A stretch of DNA of 64,000 nucleotides from Methanolobus zinderi (GTDB lineage: Archaea; Halobacteriota; Methanosarcinia; Methanosarcinales; Methanosarcinaceae): positions 1,736,001 through 1,800,000 of the forward strand of contig NZ_CP058215.1 of the NCBI RefSeq assembly GCF_013388255.1. The letters run 5' to 3'. A model generated the notes under the pieces. The model saw only the letters and a list, made by a program, of their open reading frames with translations. It searched no databases and was not told the origin of the DNA. The translations under genes and the position numbers were made by a program. This document shows, piece by piece, positions 1 through 9,606 of this stretch. Every line of letters starts with the position of its first letter. Position 1 is the first letter of the stretch.

Positions 1-230
1 AAACAGGAACCTGTCACAGTCGCATATCCATTCCCTTAAACTATAGAGCATATTCATTCCCACACCAGGATTTAGTAGGATTTCAAGTTATAAAAATCTA
101 TTTTTGCTTAAAAAGAAGCATACAGTACCTTAATTTTATGAACAGTGAATAATCAGGTATTACAGGATTATTAACTGACCATCATAATTATGAAAGCATC
201 ATACATGTATGAAAGCATAATAGAATATTC

Positions 231-545
231 TCAGGATCCACCATCATCCGATAGTACAGGAGCAGACTTTTGCATCATATTCCCATTCTCATACATAATA
301 AGACTTATTCTTTCCTTTGCCATGAAATCCATAATAAACTCGACCTCATCAACATAATATGTATTACCGTAGAAGGGGACAAAAGGCTCTTTGTCTGTCA
401 TCTCCGCATAGAACATGTCCCCACCGAAATAAGCTATGAATTTCAAATCATATTTTTCAAAAACACGGATCAAGAAGTCCTTTGACATGGGAGGCGCGGC
501 AAACTCGAAATCCTCTTCCTGAAACTCAATCAGATCCTCTTGCAT
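231..545 (-). CDS. hypothetical protein, 104 aa
   Basis: I do not recognise this protein. It is acidic (first 15 residues rich in Glu and Asp), has mixed alpha/beta character with several aromatic residues, no membrane segment and no Cys motif. The start is the ATG at 545; no clear Shine-Dalgarno site precedes it. It is transcribed away from nothing obvious: its upstream neighbour (702-1214) is on the same strand about 157 bases away. The opposite-frame reading over the same bases has no family resemblance. Function unknown. Confidence 0.6.
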   Translation of the reverse strand: MQEDLIEFQEEDFEFAAPPMSKDFLIRVFEKYDLKFIAYFGGDMFYAEMTDKEPFVPFYGNTYYVDEVEFIMDFMAKERISLIMYENGNMMQKSAPVLSDDGGS

Positions 546-701
546 AACAGTTCATTATGTGCATCTGATAAATAACTGGCCGCCAACAGCGAATATATAG
601 AGAATCTCTACCAGAGAATATATATTCAAGAATGTTTGATGTTTGGAATATCAAATAATAAACATCAAACAGTGAATTGTTTTCGGACACAAAGAGTCAA
701 A

Positions 702-1214
702 TCAGGAAGCATCCATCCCGCGAGATATTGCCGCAGCCAGCTCATCGGGCTGCTTAGAACCTACCATAAGCCTTTTTCCATCTTCAAGTACCAGAACCAC
801 GCCTTTACTGCCACTGACATTGTAGGCCTGACCTTTCGGTCCGAAGCGTATCCCCCAGCCTCCGTAATCCTTCAATGGACTATAATCACGGACTTCATAC
901 GACCTGATGCTTTCAAAAGTAAATCTCCTGAAAGAACGATGAATCGGATAGAAACGGATGTATAGTCCATCGTTTCTAACTTCCGTAACCATTTTTAGAG
1001 ATAACATGAAAGCCGGAAACAATATTCCAAAAACAATCAACAATAAGAACATAACCGGGTCGGATGCGGGATTGTTGCCAAAAGAAATTCCGAATATTAG
1101 TTGTTGTATCGCACCATACCATACAAATACAAGCAATAACAAAACAAATATACGAATCCACAATTGTCTGAATTTCTGCTCCTCCCTGAAAAAAGTAACA
1201 CCATTAGTAACCAT
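702..1214 (-). CDS. two-TM membrane protein of the DUF6141 type
   Basis: 170 residues. Two hydrophobic helices (about residues 20-42 and 52-75) are followed by a soluble C-terminal half that looks like a small beta-rich PH-like domain; the segment YGGWGIRF near residue 118 is typical of DUF6141 proteins. The N terminus and C-terminal domain should face the cytoplasm. Family function is unknown. It lies divergently to cutA, with the start at ATG 1214 and about 70 bases of shared promoter space. Family assignment is from memory of the motif, not from a search. Confidence 0.7.
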   Translation of the reverse strand: MVTNGVTFFREEQKFRQLWIRIFVLLLLVFVWYGAIQQLIFGISFGNNPASDPVMFLLLIVFGILFPAFMLSLKMVTEVRNDGLYIRFYPIHRSFRRFTFESIRSYEVRDYSPLKDYGGWGIRFGPKGQAYNVSGSKGVVLVLEDGKRLMVGSKQPDELAAAISRGMDAS

Positions 1215-1281
1215 GAATTGAAATCATGGCAATGGCGTATATATTTATTGCGTACCTTAGAAAAGACAATGATACAAACTG

Positions 1282-1596
1282 GTGAGTAATATGTTCATAG
1301 AGATCCATACGACAACAGCAGACCTTGAAGAGGCAAAGAAAATAGCACATACACTTGTTGAAAAAAGGCTTGCCGCCTGTGTCAACATTCATCCGGTGGT
1401 TTCGGTATATTCATGGGAAGGAAAAATCGAGGAAGACGAAGAGATAGCACTTTCCATAAAGAGCAAGTCCCGGAATTTCGAAGCCATAAGAAAAGTTATC
1501 GGATCACTGCACAGCTACGACCTTCCTGCAATCGTATCGAAAAAGATAGAAGGTGATCCCGACTACCTTCACTGGATAGCAGATTCCACAGAATGA
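1282..1596 (+). CDS. cutA: divalent cation tolerance protein CutA
   Basis: 104 residues, the usual CutA1 length. The N-terminal strand and helix (residues 4-30), the segment LAACVNIHPV around 31-40, the WEGK turn near 46, and the C-terminal YLHWI region match the ferredoxin-like CutA1 fold that forms very stable trimers. The family is linked to copper and other metal tolerance, but a biochemical role in archaea is not established. The GTG-rich segment at 1281-1290 gives GGTGAGTAAT before an ATG at 1291, so translation may begin at residue 4 instead of the upstream GTG at 1282. It ends against the convergent DnaJ-like gene with no gap. Confidence 0.9.
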   Translation: MSNMFIEIHTTTADLEEAKKIAHTLVEKRLAACVNIHPVVSVYSWEGKIEEDEEIALSIKSKSRNFEAIRKVIGSLHSYDLPAIVSKKIEGDPDYLHWIADSTE

Positions 1597-2115
1597 TCAC
1601 CTTCTTCCATAGAGCAGATAGAATATCTCCGCAAGGAATATCCAGAGCAAGTAGAATGCCAGCAGGGTCAGGACCACTCCAACGGTAAGAATGGCAAAGT
1701 GCAGCAATATCCAGAGGACCACTACGATCAGGACTACCTTCACAAAGAAGCTTAAAACACTACCCAGCGGACTTACATTTCTTTTGCGGCGGTTTCTGCC
1801 CCGTGGAGGATACTGGTATGTCCTGTAAGTGTAGGTTCGGTAAGTACGTGTCCGCTGGCTTCCACCCTCATATGTGTTGCTCTGTTGTGTGTACCACCAG
1901 GGTTCAGAAGATCTGCGGTCATACTGGGCGCGTTTCAGAGGGTCGGAAAGTACACTGTAGGCTTCGTTTATTCTCTTGGACATTTCTTCAGCGCCGAGGC
2001 TATGGTTCCTGTCAGGATGATATTTTACCATCAGTTCACGGTATCTTCTTTTGATCTCAGCTGCAGAAGCATCCGATGATACGCCCAGTGTCTTGTAATA
2101 ATCAGGTGTATTCAT
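1597..2115 (-). CDS. DnaJ-domain membrane protein
   Basis: 172 residues. A J domain fills residues 1-65, with the diagnostic HPD tripeptide at about 33-35 (YHPDRN), so it should stimulate an Hsp70 (DnaK) ATPase. It lacks the Gly/Phe-rich, zinc-finger and C-terminal substrate domains of true DnaJ. A Tyr/Arg/Thr-rich linker (about 75-110) is followed by two adjacent hydrophobic segments (about 115-165), so the J domain is probably tethered to the cytoplasmic membrane face. It is convergent with cutA. A specific partner cannot be told from the sequence. Confidence 0.85.
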   Translation of the reverse strand: MNTPDYYKTLGVSSDASAAEIKRRYRELMVKYHPDRNHSLGAEEMSKRINEAYSVLSDPLKRAQYDRRSSEPWWYTQQSNTYEGGSQRTRTYRTYTYRTYQYPPRGRNRRKRNVSPLGSVLSFFVKVVLIVVVLWILLHFAILTVGVVLTLLAFYLLWIFLAEIFYLLYGRR

Positions 2116-2375
2116 TCGAGGTTTTACCTTATCTTAATAATTTCTGTAAAAACCATTCTAAATGGTCGTAGAGGGCCGCAAAGTTCTAAAGAACAAAAGC
2201 CCATGATTTAATTCTTTATGATCCTGTTCTTGTAAGAAAAGTCAGTATCCCCGTTCAGACTAATTACAAGTATCCTACAGAATCAACTTAACATTTGTAG
2301 CTCTTTATTAAAAGACATATCGTAATAAGAAGTACAAGTAAAACATGGAATTAAAATCAAAGGATAAGGGCAATA

Positions 2376-3077
2376 ATGGGCAGAGAAGAGAAAAGCACCT
2401 CCAGGAGATGGACACTTCAGGGAATAAAGGAAACAGATCCTGAAAGAAAAATGCATTTTTTCAGGCTTGCCCTTGAACTTGATCCCTATGATATCGTGGC
2501 ATTGAACAACAAAGGTATGCTCCACCACAAAAAAGGAGAGTTTGAAGAAGCTGTCAAATGCTATGACAGGATACTTTTAACCAAAAACCTGTCAAAGCCG
2601 GCTCCGGTATTATACAATAAAAGCCTGGCCTTAAGATCCATGGGAAAACATGAAGCAGCACTTAATTTCATCAAAGCGACACTAAAGCATGACCCTGAAC
2701 ATGAAAAAGCAAAAGCGATCAGGGATCAGCTTCAGAAGCGAGGAAGAGCTGATAAAGAAAATGCAGCAAAAAAGTCAGAAACAGCTCCCGGTAAGCTTGC
2801 TGTGAACCAGGTCTATGCACAATGGCAACCACCCGCCGTCAGCACACTCCTGGCACATTCCATGAAACGCAGCCAGCGGGAGATAAAGTACCTAAAGGGC
2901 TTTGGAGAGGACCTGATAAAGGAAAAAGCAATTCGGGACAAACTGTCAAGGCATATTTATTGCTGCGGAACATGTCAATTTATGCAGAAGAGGGTCTGCA
3001 AACATCAAAAAACAAAAGGTATGGCAGTTGCGGATACTGCCATCTGCAGGCACTTCAGGCCTGTTAAGGGAATTTGA
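2376..3077 (+). CDS. TPR protein with C-terminal Cys/His cluster
   Basis: 233 residues. Two to three tetratricopeptide-type helical hairpins cover about residues 18-118 (LELDPYDIVALNNKG and YNKSLALRSMGKHEAAL are typical TPR pieces). A lysine-rich linker leads to a C-terminal domain (about 150-233) with the ordered residues C-C-x2-C, C-x-H and C-R-H (near 196-226). This spacing suits a metal or Fe-S site, which is inference. The start at ATG 2376 fits the TPR phase. Neighbours on both sides are on other strands or convergent, so it is probably monocistronic. No specific function is claimed. Confidence 0.75.
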   Translation: MGREEKSTSRRWTLQGIKETDPERKMHFFRLALELDPYDIVALNNKGMLHHKKGEFEEAVKCYDRILLTKNLSKPAPVLYNKSLALRSMGKHEAALNFIKATLKHDPEHEKAKAIRDQLQKRGRADKENAAKKSETAPGKLAVNQVYAQWQPPAVSTLLAHSMKRSQREIKYLKGFGEDLIKEKAIRDKLSRHIYCCGTCQFMQKRVCKHQKTKGMAVADTAICRHFRPVKGI

Positions 3078-3088
3078 CAAAACGGGAC

Positions 3089-4207
3089 TTAAATGACCCC
3101 GAGTTCCGACAGACGGTCAGGTAGATAAGTATCTGTCACAAAGTCAAGACCCTTTCCTGCAAAGGCCTGCTGTTCAGCTTTTTTGTTGATATCAAGCTGG
3201 AGGTTTATCTGTTCCTTCCAGTAATCGTTCTCAAACCTCGGATCACTGAGTTCACTTCTCAGGGCGCTTACGTCCTTGTCTGTCAGCTTATCGGTGGAGA
3301 GTTCATATTCCACGATATCAGATGGCTGGACACCTATAAAATGAGCACCTGGTGTTGCCATATGCTCGGAAAGATGGGCACTTTTTATTGCTCCGTAGGC
3401 AACCGATGCGAATATACGATATGACCACGGGTCACCGTCAGTGAATACCGTGACAGGTATGTTCAGTTCATCGTTCATGCGCTTGATCAGGCGTCTTGTG
3501 GACCTTGCAGGCTGACCCTTAAGGTGAACAAGAATTGCATTGAACTTCTCATCAAAACCGTTCTCAATAAGCCTTGCATACATACCACCGGTCTCAACGG
3601 CAATAATGAAATCAGCATCATGTTCGAGGAACTCTATGTTCTCGACATTGAAGGGTATCTGATATCCGCTTTCACCGATGTCTTCCTGACAGTGCATCAT
3701 CCTGTCTCCACGGTTGGTTTCCTCGCGTATTTTTATGGGTCCGAACATGGTAGCACCGTCCTCTTCCGGACGCATATGGAAGTACTCCCTCTGCAGACCC
3801 GAGATAATCTCCAGATCCTCAACAAGCCTGTCACTTTCGGGCTGTTCACGGAACTTGGCGATATCCCAGTTCTCGGATATATAATACAGTTCCCTTAAAG
3901 TGGATCCGCGGTTCTGACCCAGGTGATTATTGACTATGAAATCCACAACGTGAGTGGTCTTTAAAAGCTGGAAGGCACCTTTTACGGTCTTGGCGCTTCT
4001 TTCGGTCTCCCGGTCACCATACACCCACACATCGTTCTTGTCACAGTATTCGATGTTATTCTTTGTACGGCTCGGCAGATTGACAGACGGGACGGACCCT
4101 TCCAGGAATTGGTTGTAAAGCTTCTCGGCCATTCCAAGAAGACGATTCTTAGCAGCACTATCCTGCTCTTTTTTCTGCTGTGATAATTTTTCTGCCATAT
4201 CTCTCAT
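3089..4207 (-). CDS. top6A: DNA topoisomerase VI subunit A
   Basis: 372 residues, normal for the archaeal Spo11-like catalytic subunit that breaks both DNA strands and becomes covalently attached through a tyrosine. The winged-helix 5Y-CAP domain carries LRELYY (residues 105-109), one of these tyrosines being the nucleophile. The Toprim domain follows, with the acidic FTDGDPW segment near 255-261 for Mg2+. It overlaps top6B by 4 bases (ATGA type), so it is translationally coupled. A second ATG at 4198 is better placed behind GGGGATGAG and may be the real start. It forms an A2B2 enzyme with the neighbour. Confidence 0.96.
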   Translation of the reverse strand: MRDMAEKLSQQKKEQDSAAKNRLLGMAEKLYNQFLEGSVPSVNLPSRTKNNIEYCDKNDVWVYGDRETERSAKTVKGAFQLLKTTHVVDFIVNNHLGQNRGSTLRELYYISENWDIAKFREQPESDRLVEDLEIISGLQREYFHMRPEEDGATMFGPIKIREETNRGDRMMHCQEDIGESGYQIPFNVENIEFLEHDADFIIAVETGGMYARLIENGFDEKFNAILVHLKGQPARSTRRLIKRMNDELNIPVTVFTDGDPWSYRIFASVAYGAIKSAHLSEHMATPGAHFIGVQPSDIVEYELSTDKLTDKDVSALRSELSDPRFENDYWKEQINLQLDINKKAEQQAFAGKGLDFVTDTYLPDRLSELGVI

Positions 4208-6066
4208 CCCCTTATTGCCTTTGCACCTGTTACAAGCTCCTCATCAAGCCCTTCAACTATCAGTGAAGGCAGACGGGACATCTCATTCTCTTCTGTACTT
4301 GCTACGGAATATTCTATTACTTTAGAAGAACCGGCGGAAATGCTCATCTTCCATACATGATCGTAATCGTTACCCATGGATATCACTTTGGGCTCCGGGA
4401 CAGCTCCTTCTATCTTAAAAGGAAGCATGTCATGGATATTGAAGTCGTATTTCTTAGAGGAATAGTTCCTCACACGTATCGAGACCTTAACAGCACCATT
4501 GCCATTGCTCTCAATTATCCTGTCAACAAGCAGGTTACCCATGACCTTTGCAACAACAGGGTTTATGTCAGGAATATCCTTATCGAGCGTTATGGCAAGT
4601 TTTTCGGCCATTTTGGGAAGTACCTTTTTTATAATAACTTCTTTCTCACGACGCTTTTTCAGTGAATCCTGCTTGCTCAGGAAACGGCTGAGCTTTCTGG
4701 AAACCTCCTTTACGGCAAGCTCTATCTCATCCTTAATTTCCGGAATCTCGGCAATAGCATCCTTTGATTCCGAGGTGAACGGAACATTTGTTGAAGCAAC
4801 ATGTACAAGGATCACAGCCGGACCGCTGGGTATTCCGCCACCAGGCTGGTTGAGTCCGTACTGTTTCCACTTTATGGACTCGATGGCATGTGTGGTAACA
4901 CAGCCTCCCTGCTGATATAGTAAAGGAACCCTGTTGGCAAAACGCATGATATCGATGCGTTCCTCCTTGTGAAGTTCACCACCGTAGGCTATGCCCACCT
5001 CTACGACAAAGGGATTGCCGGAAAATACAGAAGGTGAGCGGGTCGTGGTCGCAATGAAATCCACATTGAACTCCTTTTCAAGACCCTTGTAGATCAGATC
5101 CTCGCTTATGGGAGAAAGGCAGTCTGTGGGAGGAGCCATTATCTTTACCCTGGAGAACGCATCCAGAAGTTTTCTTGCCTGGTCGCGGTTCATCTCATGA
5201 GGGTCAAGTTCCGGGTCAAGACCGGATGCCTTACAGATCTCTTCTGCAGTCAGGTGCCCGATCTTGGAAAAAGAATAGCGTAAAAAGGGAGATAGTTTCT
5301 GACGTTCAGTATATCTGAGCATCTTCATAAGTGTACCAAGCTCGATCCCATGAGGATGCGGAAGAATCTCGTTTGCAGGGACTGGCATCTTGTCAGTTGC
5401 CCTCTCGAATATCTCCTCGTTGCCGTCAGGTTCCACCAGCCGGATCCTGGCATGCGGATTTACGATCGCGGTTGCCTTTAGATACTCATATATCGACTGC
5501 CTTCTGCCTTTTACATAGGATGCTTCCATTTCCAGCTCAATGCGCGTGCCGTGCGGACGGTCCCAGTCCACAATATCGTCCTTCAGGATCTCAGGCTCAT
5601 TGGTACTGGTATTTATCATCAGCTCGTAATTGTGTGCCGGCTTTGAAGGATCGATCTTGGAGATGATCTTTGCCGGGTGGCCGGATGTCAGCTGTGAATA
5701 AAGAACGGATGCGGATATTCCTATACCCTGCTGCCCACGGCTCTGTTTCAGTGCGTGGAACCTTGAGCCATAAAGCAGTTTTGCAAATACCTTGGGGATC
5801 TGCTCCTTTACTATACCGGGCCCGTTGTCTTCGATGATGATGACAACGTTATCCTTTCCGGAACGTTCAACGTGTAACAGGATATCCGGCAGTATCTCGG
5901 ATTCCTCACAGGCATCAAGGGAGTTATCTACAGCTTCCTTGACGGTGGTTATAAGACTGCGGGGTGCGGAATCAAAACCCAGGATCTGTCGGTTCTTCTC
6001 AAAGAATTCTGCGACACTAATGGATTTCTGACTCTTTGCAAGTTCTTCTGCAATGGGGGTTGCCAT
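4204..6066 (-). CDS. top6B: DNA topoisomerase VI subunit B
   Basis: 620 residues. This is the ATPase subunit that clamps DNA on ATP binding and drives strand passage by subunit A. The GHKL fold is evident: N box [12 protein letters not shown] (about 45-56), DNGPGI (about 80-85) and the glycine-rich GQQGIGISA (about 112-120). The H2TH and transducer domains follow; the conserved transducer lysine should lie near 430-440. It is the first gene of the top6B-top6A operon. The promoter side is the 60-70 AT-rich bases before 6153. The start is the ATG at 6066. Confidence 0.97.
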   Translation of the reverse strand: MATPIAEELAKSQKSISVAEFFEKNRQILGFDSAPRSLITTVKEAVDNSLDACEESEILPDILLHVERSGKDNVVIIIEDNGPGIVKEQIPKVFAKLLYGSRFHALKQSRGQQGIGISASVLYSQLTSGHPAKIISKIDPSKPAHNYELMINTSTNEPEILKDDIVDWDRPHGTRIELEMEASYVKGRRQSIYEYLKATAIVNPHARIRLVEPDGNEEIFERATDKMPVPANEILPHPHGIELGTLMKMLRYTERQKLSPFLRYSFSKIGHLTAEEICKASGLDPELDPHEMNRDQARKLLDAFSRVKIMAPPTDCLSPISEDLIYKGLEKEFNVDFIATTTRSPSVFSGNPFVVEVGIAYGGELHKEERIDIMRFANRVPLLYQQGGCVTTHAIESIKWKQYGLNQPGGGIPSGPAVILVHVASTNVPFTSESKDAIAEIPEIKDEIELAVKEVSRKLSRFLSKQDSLKKRREKEVIIKKVLPKMAEKLAITLDKDIPDINPVVAKVMGNLLVDRIIESNGNGAVKVSIRVRNYSSKKYDFNIHDMLPFKIEGAVPEPKVISMGNDYDHVWKMSISAGSSKVIEYSVASTEENEMSRLPSLIVEGLDEELVTGAKAIRG

Positions 6067-6152
6067 AAAGATATCATCCTTTTAATGTTGCTAAGAACAT
6101 CAAAGTTATTAGATAAATAAATAACGTGGAAAATATAAATTTATTTTAAAGT

Positions 6153-6386
6153 TCACTTCAGTTCCGCCCCGACAATGGTCTGGGTAGCGGTTACATTAGC
6201 TGTTTCACGGATATTGTCAACTATATTATTAAGACGTCCGAGATCATCGACTTCAACTATCACAACAAAATCATACTCTCCAAAAACATGATATATATCC
6301 TTTATTCCTTCAATTTTATTAAGCTCGTTATATGCAGCCCTTTCCTGGCCGGGCAGGACATTCACCATAGTGACTCCGATTGTCAT
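6153..6386 (-). CDS. stand-alone Lrp/AsnC ligand-binding (RAM) domain protein
   Basis: 77 residues from the ATG at 6384-6386, which is preceded by GGTGA at good spacing; a longer reading upstream to 6494 has no homologous look. The sequence is the beta-alpha-beta RAM domain only (VNVLPGQE near residue 10, YDFVVIVEVDD near 40, TATQTIV near 66) without the helix-turn-helix half. Such proteins form dimers or octamers and may bind amino acids or modulate full-length Lrp proteins. A full Lrp lies elsewhere in this window (37934-38425). Role here is unknown. Confidence 0.85.
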   Translation of the reverse strand: MTIGVTMVNVLPGQERAAYNELNKIEGIKDIYHVFGEYDFVVIVEVDDLGRLNNIVDNIRETANVTATQTIVGAELK

Positions 6387-6974
6387 TTTAATCACCGACA
6401 CGTAGTGGCATGCAAGATATTTATTAGTTTCTTTAGAAAAAATAATGAATAACGGCTGTGATAAAGTTGAACAGGGAAAAAACATAGGATTCATCCTATA
6501 ATCAAGATCAACCTGTACAATACTCGAGTTATACTATTATCATCATTATGATGAGTGGCGAAACAATTAAATACCAACAATACTATCTATAAATTAGATG
6601 AGCGGGTTATCCTCTTTTTGACAATAACCCCCACTCCCCAACCCGCTCATACTCCACTATAAAATCATACAAATCCTCTGAGTCAGTCACATTTTAATAG
6701 CAGAGCTTGTAGCCGTATTTCAGATCAGGCTTGTTCACACAATTATGATTATTTTGCCGAGATCAGATAAAAAACAGTTACAACAAAAAGTTCATATCAT
6801 TGCATAAAGGATATTTCCGCAAAGCAAGCATAAAAATATACTGAGTCTTTTTTGCACATCCAGAACCTAAAATGTACCAGCATTTAACGCAAGTTCGTTC
6901 CAGAAAGCCCGGAAACAGTTTAGAGGAAAAATAAGTCTTAATCAGAACAATAAAAAACTGAAATACAAAAGAAA
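6387..6974. other. 588-base intergenic region with a structured core
   Basis: There is no convincing gene in this stretch. It is AT-rich except for the perfect 11-base inverted repeat at 6598-6650 (separate entry). Upstream of that repeat are TATA-like strings at 6566-6572 and 6585-6593. The remainder (6660-6974) shows no ORF with a ribosome site and no tRNA fold. Part of 6500-6560 probably holds the promoter of the Lrp-domain gene. Confidence 0.6.
6598..6650. ncRNA. candidate small RNA or structured element, long-loop hairpin
   Basis: The arms 6598-6608 and 6640-6650 (ATGAGCGGGTT and its exact complement) pair perfectly over 11 bases around a 31-base loop; GGGTTAT and ATAACCC can extend pairing inside. 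In plus-strand orientation the loop is pyrimidine-rich (CCTCTTTTT and CCCCCACTCCCC), able to pair with GGAGG-type ribosome sites. A TTAAATA string at 6566-6572 sits about 26 bases before the stem, the correct distance for an archaeal TATA box. Being an RNA is inference; it could also be a processing or termination element of the minus-strand rfcL transcript. Confidence 0.4.
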
Positions 6975-8525
6975 CTAGAAGTCGAACAATGTCTTCTGAG
7001 GTTTCTTTTGAATTTGCTTTTTGGCAGGCGCATCTTTCCCGGAAGCCACAGTCCTGTCTCCGGGACCTGGAGCGGAAACTGGTTTCTCACCGGAGGCAAT
7101 TTCAACTTCTGCTTTAGATTCCGTTTTCGTTTCAGGAGACTTGATCGAATCCAGACTTAATTGGTCAGGTCTCTTTTTAGGAGCCTTTTCCACTGGCCTG
7201 CCTGAGAACTCAATACCCGGAACGATTTCGGGTCTAAGTTGCTGAGCAGCGTCATAGATCTTCTGGATCTTTTTTGTGACCTTCTTACTTCCCTTTAACT
7301 GCACAAGTTCATCGACGTTAAGATCCAGTGTTGCGACCACATCAACAGCATAATCATCATCGTCAAGAAGACTTGCATAGATCGGGGTCAATCCCATACG
7401 GGAGTACTTCATGGATTCATTACAATGCGAGCCTACCTTGGCAGCGATATTATCCCGCATATTCCTTTTTGATCGTATCTGGCCCATTCTCCTCCACAGA
7501 GAAGGGGACTGGTATCTTACAAAACCGCCCCTGAGCTTTGATTTGGAGACCACTGTACCGCCGGTCATAAGAGTGCTTGCATATCTCCACATACGGTAGT
7601 TCTGGCGTCTGCGGACACGCCCGAGGAACCTGTCAGCTTTTGAAATATATGAATAGGCATCCACTATATCAGAGGTAATAGCCTCCTCATCTTTGCCGCT
7701 ATACTGATGCGGCAGGTTCTCGTCTATCCAGTGGATAAAATCCTCGGGAGTTTCATCGAGGCTGTAGCTTGCCTCAAGTGCGGATCTGACACTCTTGCCC
7801 TTGAATACCTTCCCTACCACCTTGAAAATAGATTCCTTGTTATCACGTTCTGCAGTGGATATGTCCTCGATGTTTATCTCCGAGCGTCCCATTGCCACTG
7901 CCTGCAGGTCGTTGACAGCACTCCTGAAATCACCGTCGGCATTCTCGGCGATCTTTTCGATAACACCAATACCACACATGATACCTTCTTTGCGTGCTAT
8001 CTCTTTCAGGGCCGGGACCATGGAACGGGTCTGTATGGAGTTAAACTTGATCTCAAGACATAGTGAGCGCAGTGATGAGGATATGCCGTAGAGATCGTTG
8101 GCTATCAGCACAATGGGCTGGTTGGTATTCTTGATTACGTTGATGATCGCACGTGAACCACCTCGATCACTGTTTCCATGCAGGTTGTCGGCCTCATCGA
8201 GAATAACCAGTCGCTTACCCGTTACCCCGGTCAGCGTGCGCATCCGGGAAGCTGAACCCGCAACCTTTTCGATCACACCGGCAGTTCGCTGGTCACTCGC
8301 ATTGAGCTCAATTGCCTCCCATCCGAAATCCCTTGCAAGCGCATGGGCAGAAGATGTTTTACCAATACCGGCCTGGCCCTGCAGAATAACTGCCCTCTTC
8401 TCAGGCATACCGTGTACCCACTGCTCAGCCCATTCACGCAATTGTTCAATAGGTTTTTTGTGACCCACCACATCGGCAAGTGTCCCTGGTCGATACTTTT
8501 CTGCCCATTCCATACTAACAGTCAT
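6975..8525 (-). CDS. rfcL: replication factor C large subunit
   Basis: 516 residues. RFC-L is the unique subunit of the archaeal clamp loader (with RfcS) that opens PCNA and places it at primer ends. It has an AAA+ module with Walker A GQAGIGKT (about 49-56), Walker B VILDEADN (about 107-114), then the helical lid and collar to about residue 405. A charged Pro/Lys/Glu-rich tail (about 415-500) ends in QKTLFDF, a canonical PCNA-interacting PIP box at the extreme C terminus. No intein is present. The start is the ATG at 8525. It is divergent from mtxX with about 90 bases between. Confidence 0.97.
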   Translation of the reverse strand: MTVSMEWAEKYRPGTLADVVGHKKPIEQLREWAEQWVHGMPEKRAVILQGQAGIGKTSSAHALARDFGWEAIELNASDQRTAGVIEKVAGSASRMRTLTGVTGKRLVILDEADNLHGNSDRGGSRAIINVIKNTNQPIVLIANDLYGISSSLRSLCLEIKFNSIQTRSMVPALKEIARKEGIMCGIGVIEKIAENADGDFRSAVNDLQAVAMGRSEINIEDISTAERDNKESIFKVVGKVFKGKSVRSALEASYSLDETPEDFIHWIDENLPHQYSGKDEEAITSDIVDAYSYISKADRFLGRVRRRQNYRMWRYASTLMTGGTVVSKSKLRGGFVRYQSPSLWRRMGQIRSKRNMRDNIAAKVGSHCNESMKYSRMGLTPIYASLLDDDDYAVDVVATLDLNVDELVQLKGSKKVTKKIQKIYDAAQQLRPEIVPGIEFSGRPVEKAPKKRPDQLSLDSIKSPETKTESKAEVEIASGEKPVSAPGPGDRTVASGKDAPAKKQIQKKPQKTLFDF

Positions 8526-8617
8526 AAGAGATCATTATCCGATATTCAGGAAAAGTAATTAATGTTTGCACAACTTTGTCTGTTCTGATTGATATTACTA
8601 ATGGTAGGTATTAGCAC

Positions 8618-9484
8618 ATGGGATCAAAAAACACCGAGGGCCTGCTTGAGATAATAGAGAAAAAAGCACTGGAAAACAAAGCAAGGGTCGCCATAGGGGT
8701 CAGGGATCCCACTCCGAAAATGCTAAAGAGTGCAAAGGATGCCCAGGATGCAGGATACGCCCATGTTGTCCTGATCGGGGATAAGCAAAAGATCGAAGCA
8801 ATCGGTACGGACCTTGAGGTGATAGGTACAAATGATCCCGAGAAGGTACTTGGCGAGCTTTTAAGGTCCAAGTACGTTGACGCTGCTGTAAGAGGTACCG
8901 CAAGGGCATCGGGAACCCTTTCAAATCTCAAACGTGCGCTCAATCAGGATCAGCTTCATCGTATTGCTCTGCTTTTAACAGCCGAGGGAAAACCATTCTT
9001 CATTGCACCTGTGGGCATAGACGAAGGAGATGAGCTGGCTGACAAGATAAACTTCATCAAGCTTGGTGTCGAACATATTCGCAGATTCGGGATCGAACCC
9101 GTGGTAGGAGTGCTTTCTGGAGGAAGACTTGGAGATCTGGGAAGAAACAGGCGTGTTGACAGGACACTTGCGGATGGAGATTTCATTGTAAACCGTATAA
9201 GAGAGATAGGAATCGAGGCAAAGCACCATACAATACTCATAGAGGATGCCATAAGAGAATCAAACTTCATCCTCGCTCCGGATGGCATATCCGGAAACCT
9301 GATATTCAGAACGCTTGTATTCCTTGGTGGTGGCGACGGAATGGGTGCACCTGTCCTGATGGATGACTATGTTTTTGTAGATACCTCCCGCGTAGGGGGA
9401 CACTACACAAAGGCCATAATGCTTGCGAGCGCCCTTGTTGACAAGAGCATACCCGGCAGCAACACCGATAAGACGCCTGTTTAA
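8618..9484 (+). CDS. mtxX: MtxX, methanogenesis marker 4 family (phosphotransacetylase-like)
   Basis: 288 residues with a phosphate acetyl/butyryltransferase-like fold: the N-terminal half has alternating strands and helices (VAIGVRD near 27, VLIGDKQ near 52) and the C-terminal half has VLSGGRLGDLGRNRRVD (about 165-181) and GGGDGMGAPVLMDDYVFVDTSR (about 238-259, split here only for description). MtxX proteins are found in methanogens and were named for proximity to methyltransferase mtx genes; their reaction is unproven. ATG 8618 follows GGTAGGT at 8603-8609. No methyltransferase genes sit beside it here. Confidence 0.88.
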   Translation: MGSKNTEGLLEIIEKKALENKARVAIGVRDPTPKMLKSAKDAQDAGYAHVVLIGDKQKIEAIGTDLEVIGTNDPEKVLGELLRSKYVDAAVRGTARASGTLSNLKRALNQDQLHRIALLLTAEGKPFFIAPVGIDEGDELADKINFIKLGVEHIRRFGIEPVVGVLSGGRLGDLGRNRRVDRTLADGDFIVNRIREIGIEAKHHTILIEDAIRESNFILAPDGISGNLIFRTLVFLGGGDGMGAPVLMDDYVFVDTSRVGGHYTKAIMLASALVDKSIPGSNTDKTPV

Positions 9485-9606
9485 GGATGCAGATGAATAC
9501 AGGTATACTAATTAATTATATTAAGCAAAAATACGTTCATTTTCAATGACGAGACTTTAAAGGAGCTCCAGCAAAGCAGCTTAAGGCACTGCCAGATAAA
9601 AAGGGA

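Noticed and set aside
190-225. Repeated TATGAAAGCAT with a central ATACATGTAT
   Set aside because: Only two copies in AT-rich DNA with no gene orientation to suit an operator; could be chance.
6546-6610. Possible C/D box guide RNA (ATGATGA at 6548-6554)
   Set aside because: A C box consensus is present but no CTGA D box at a suitable distance.
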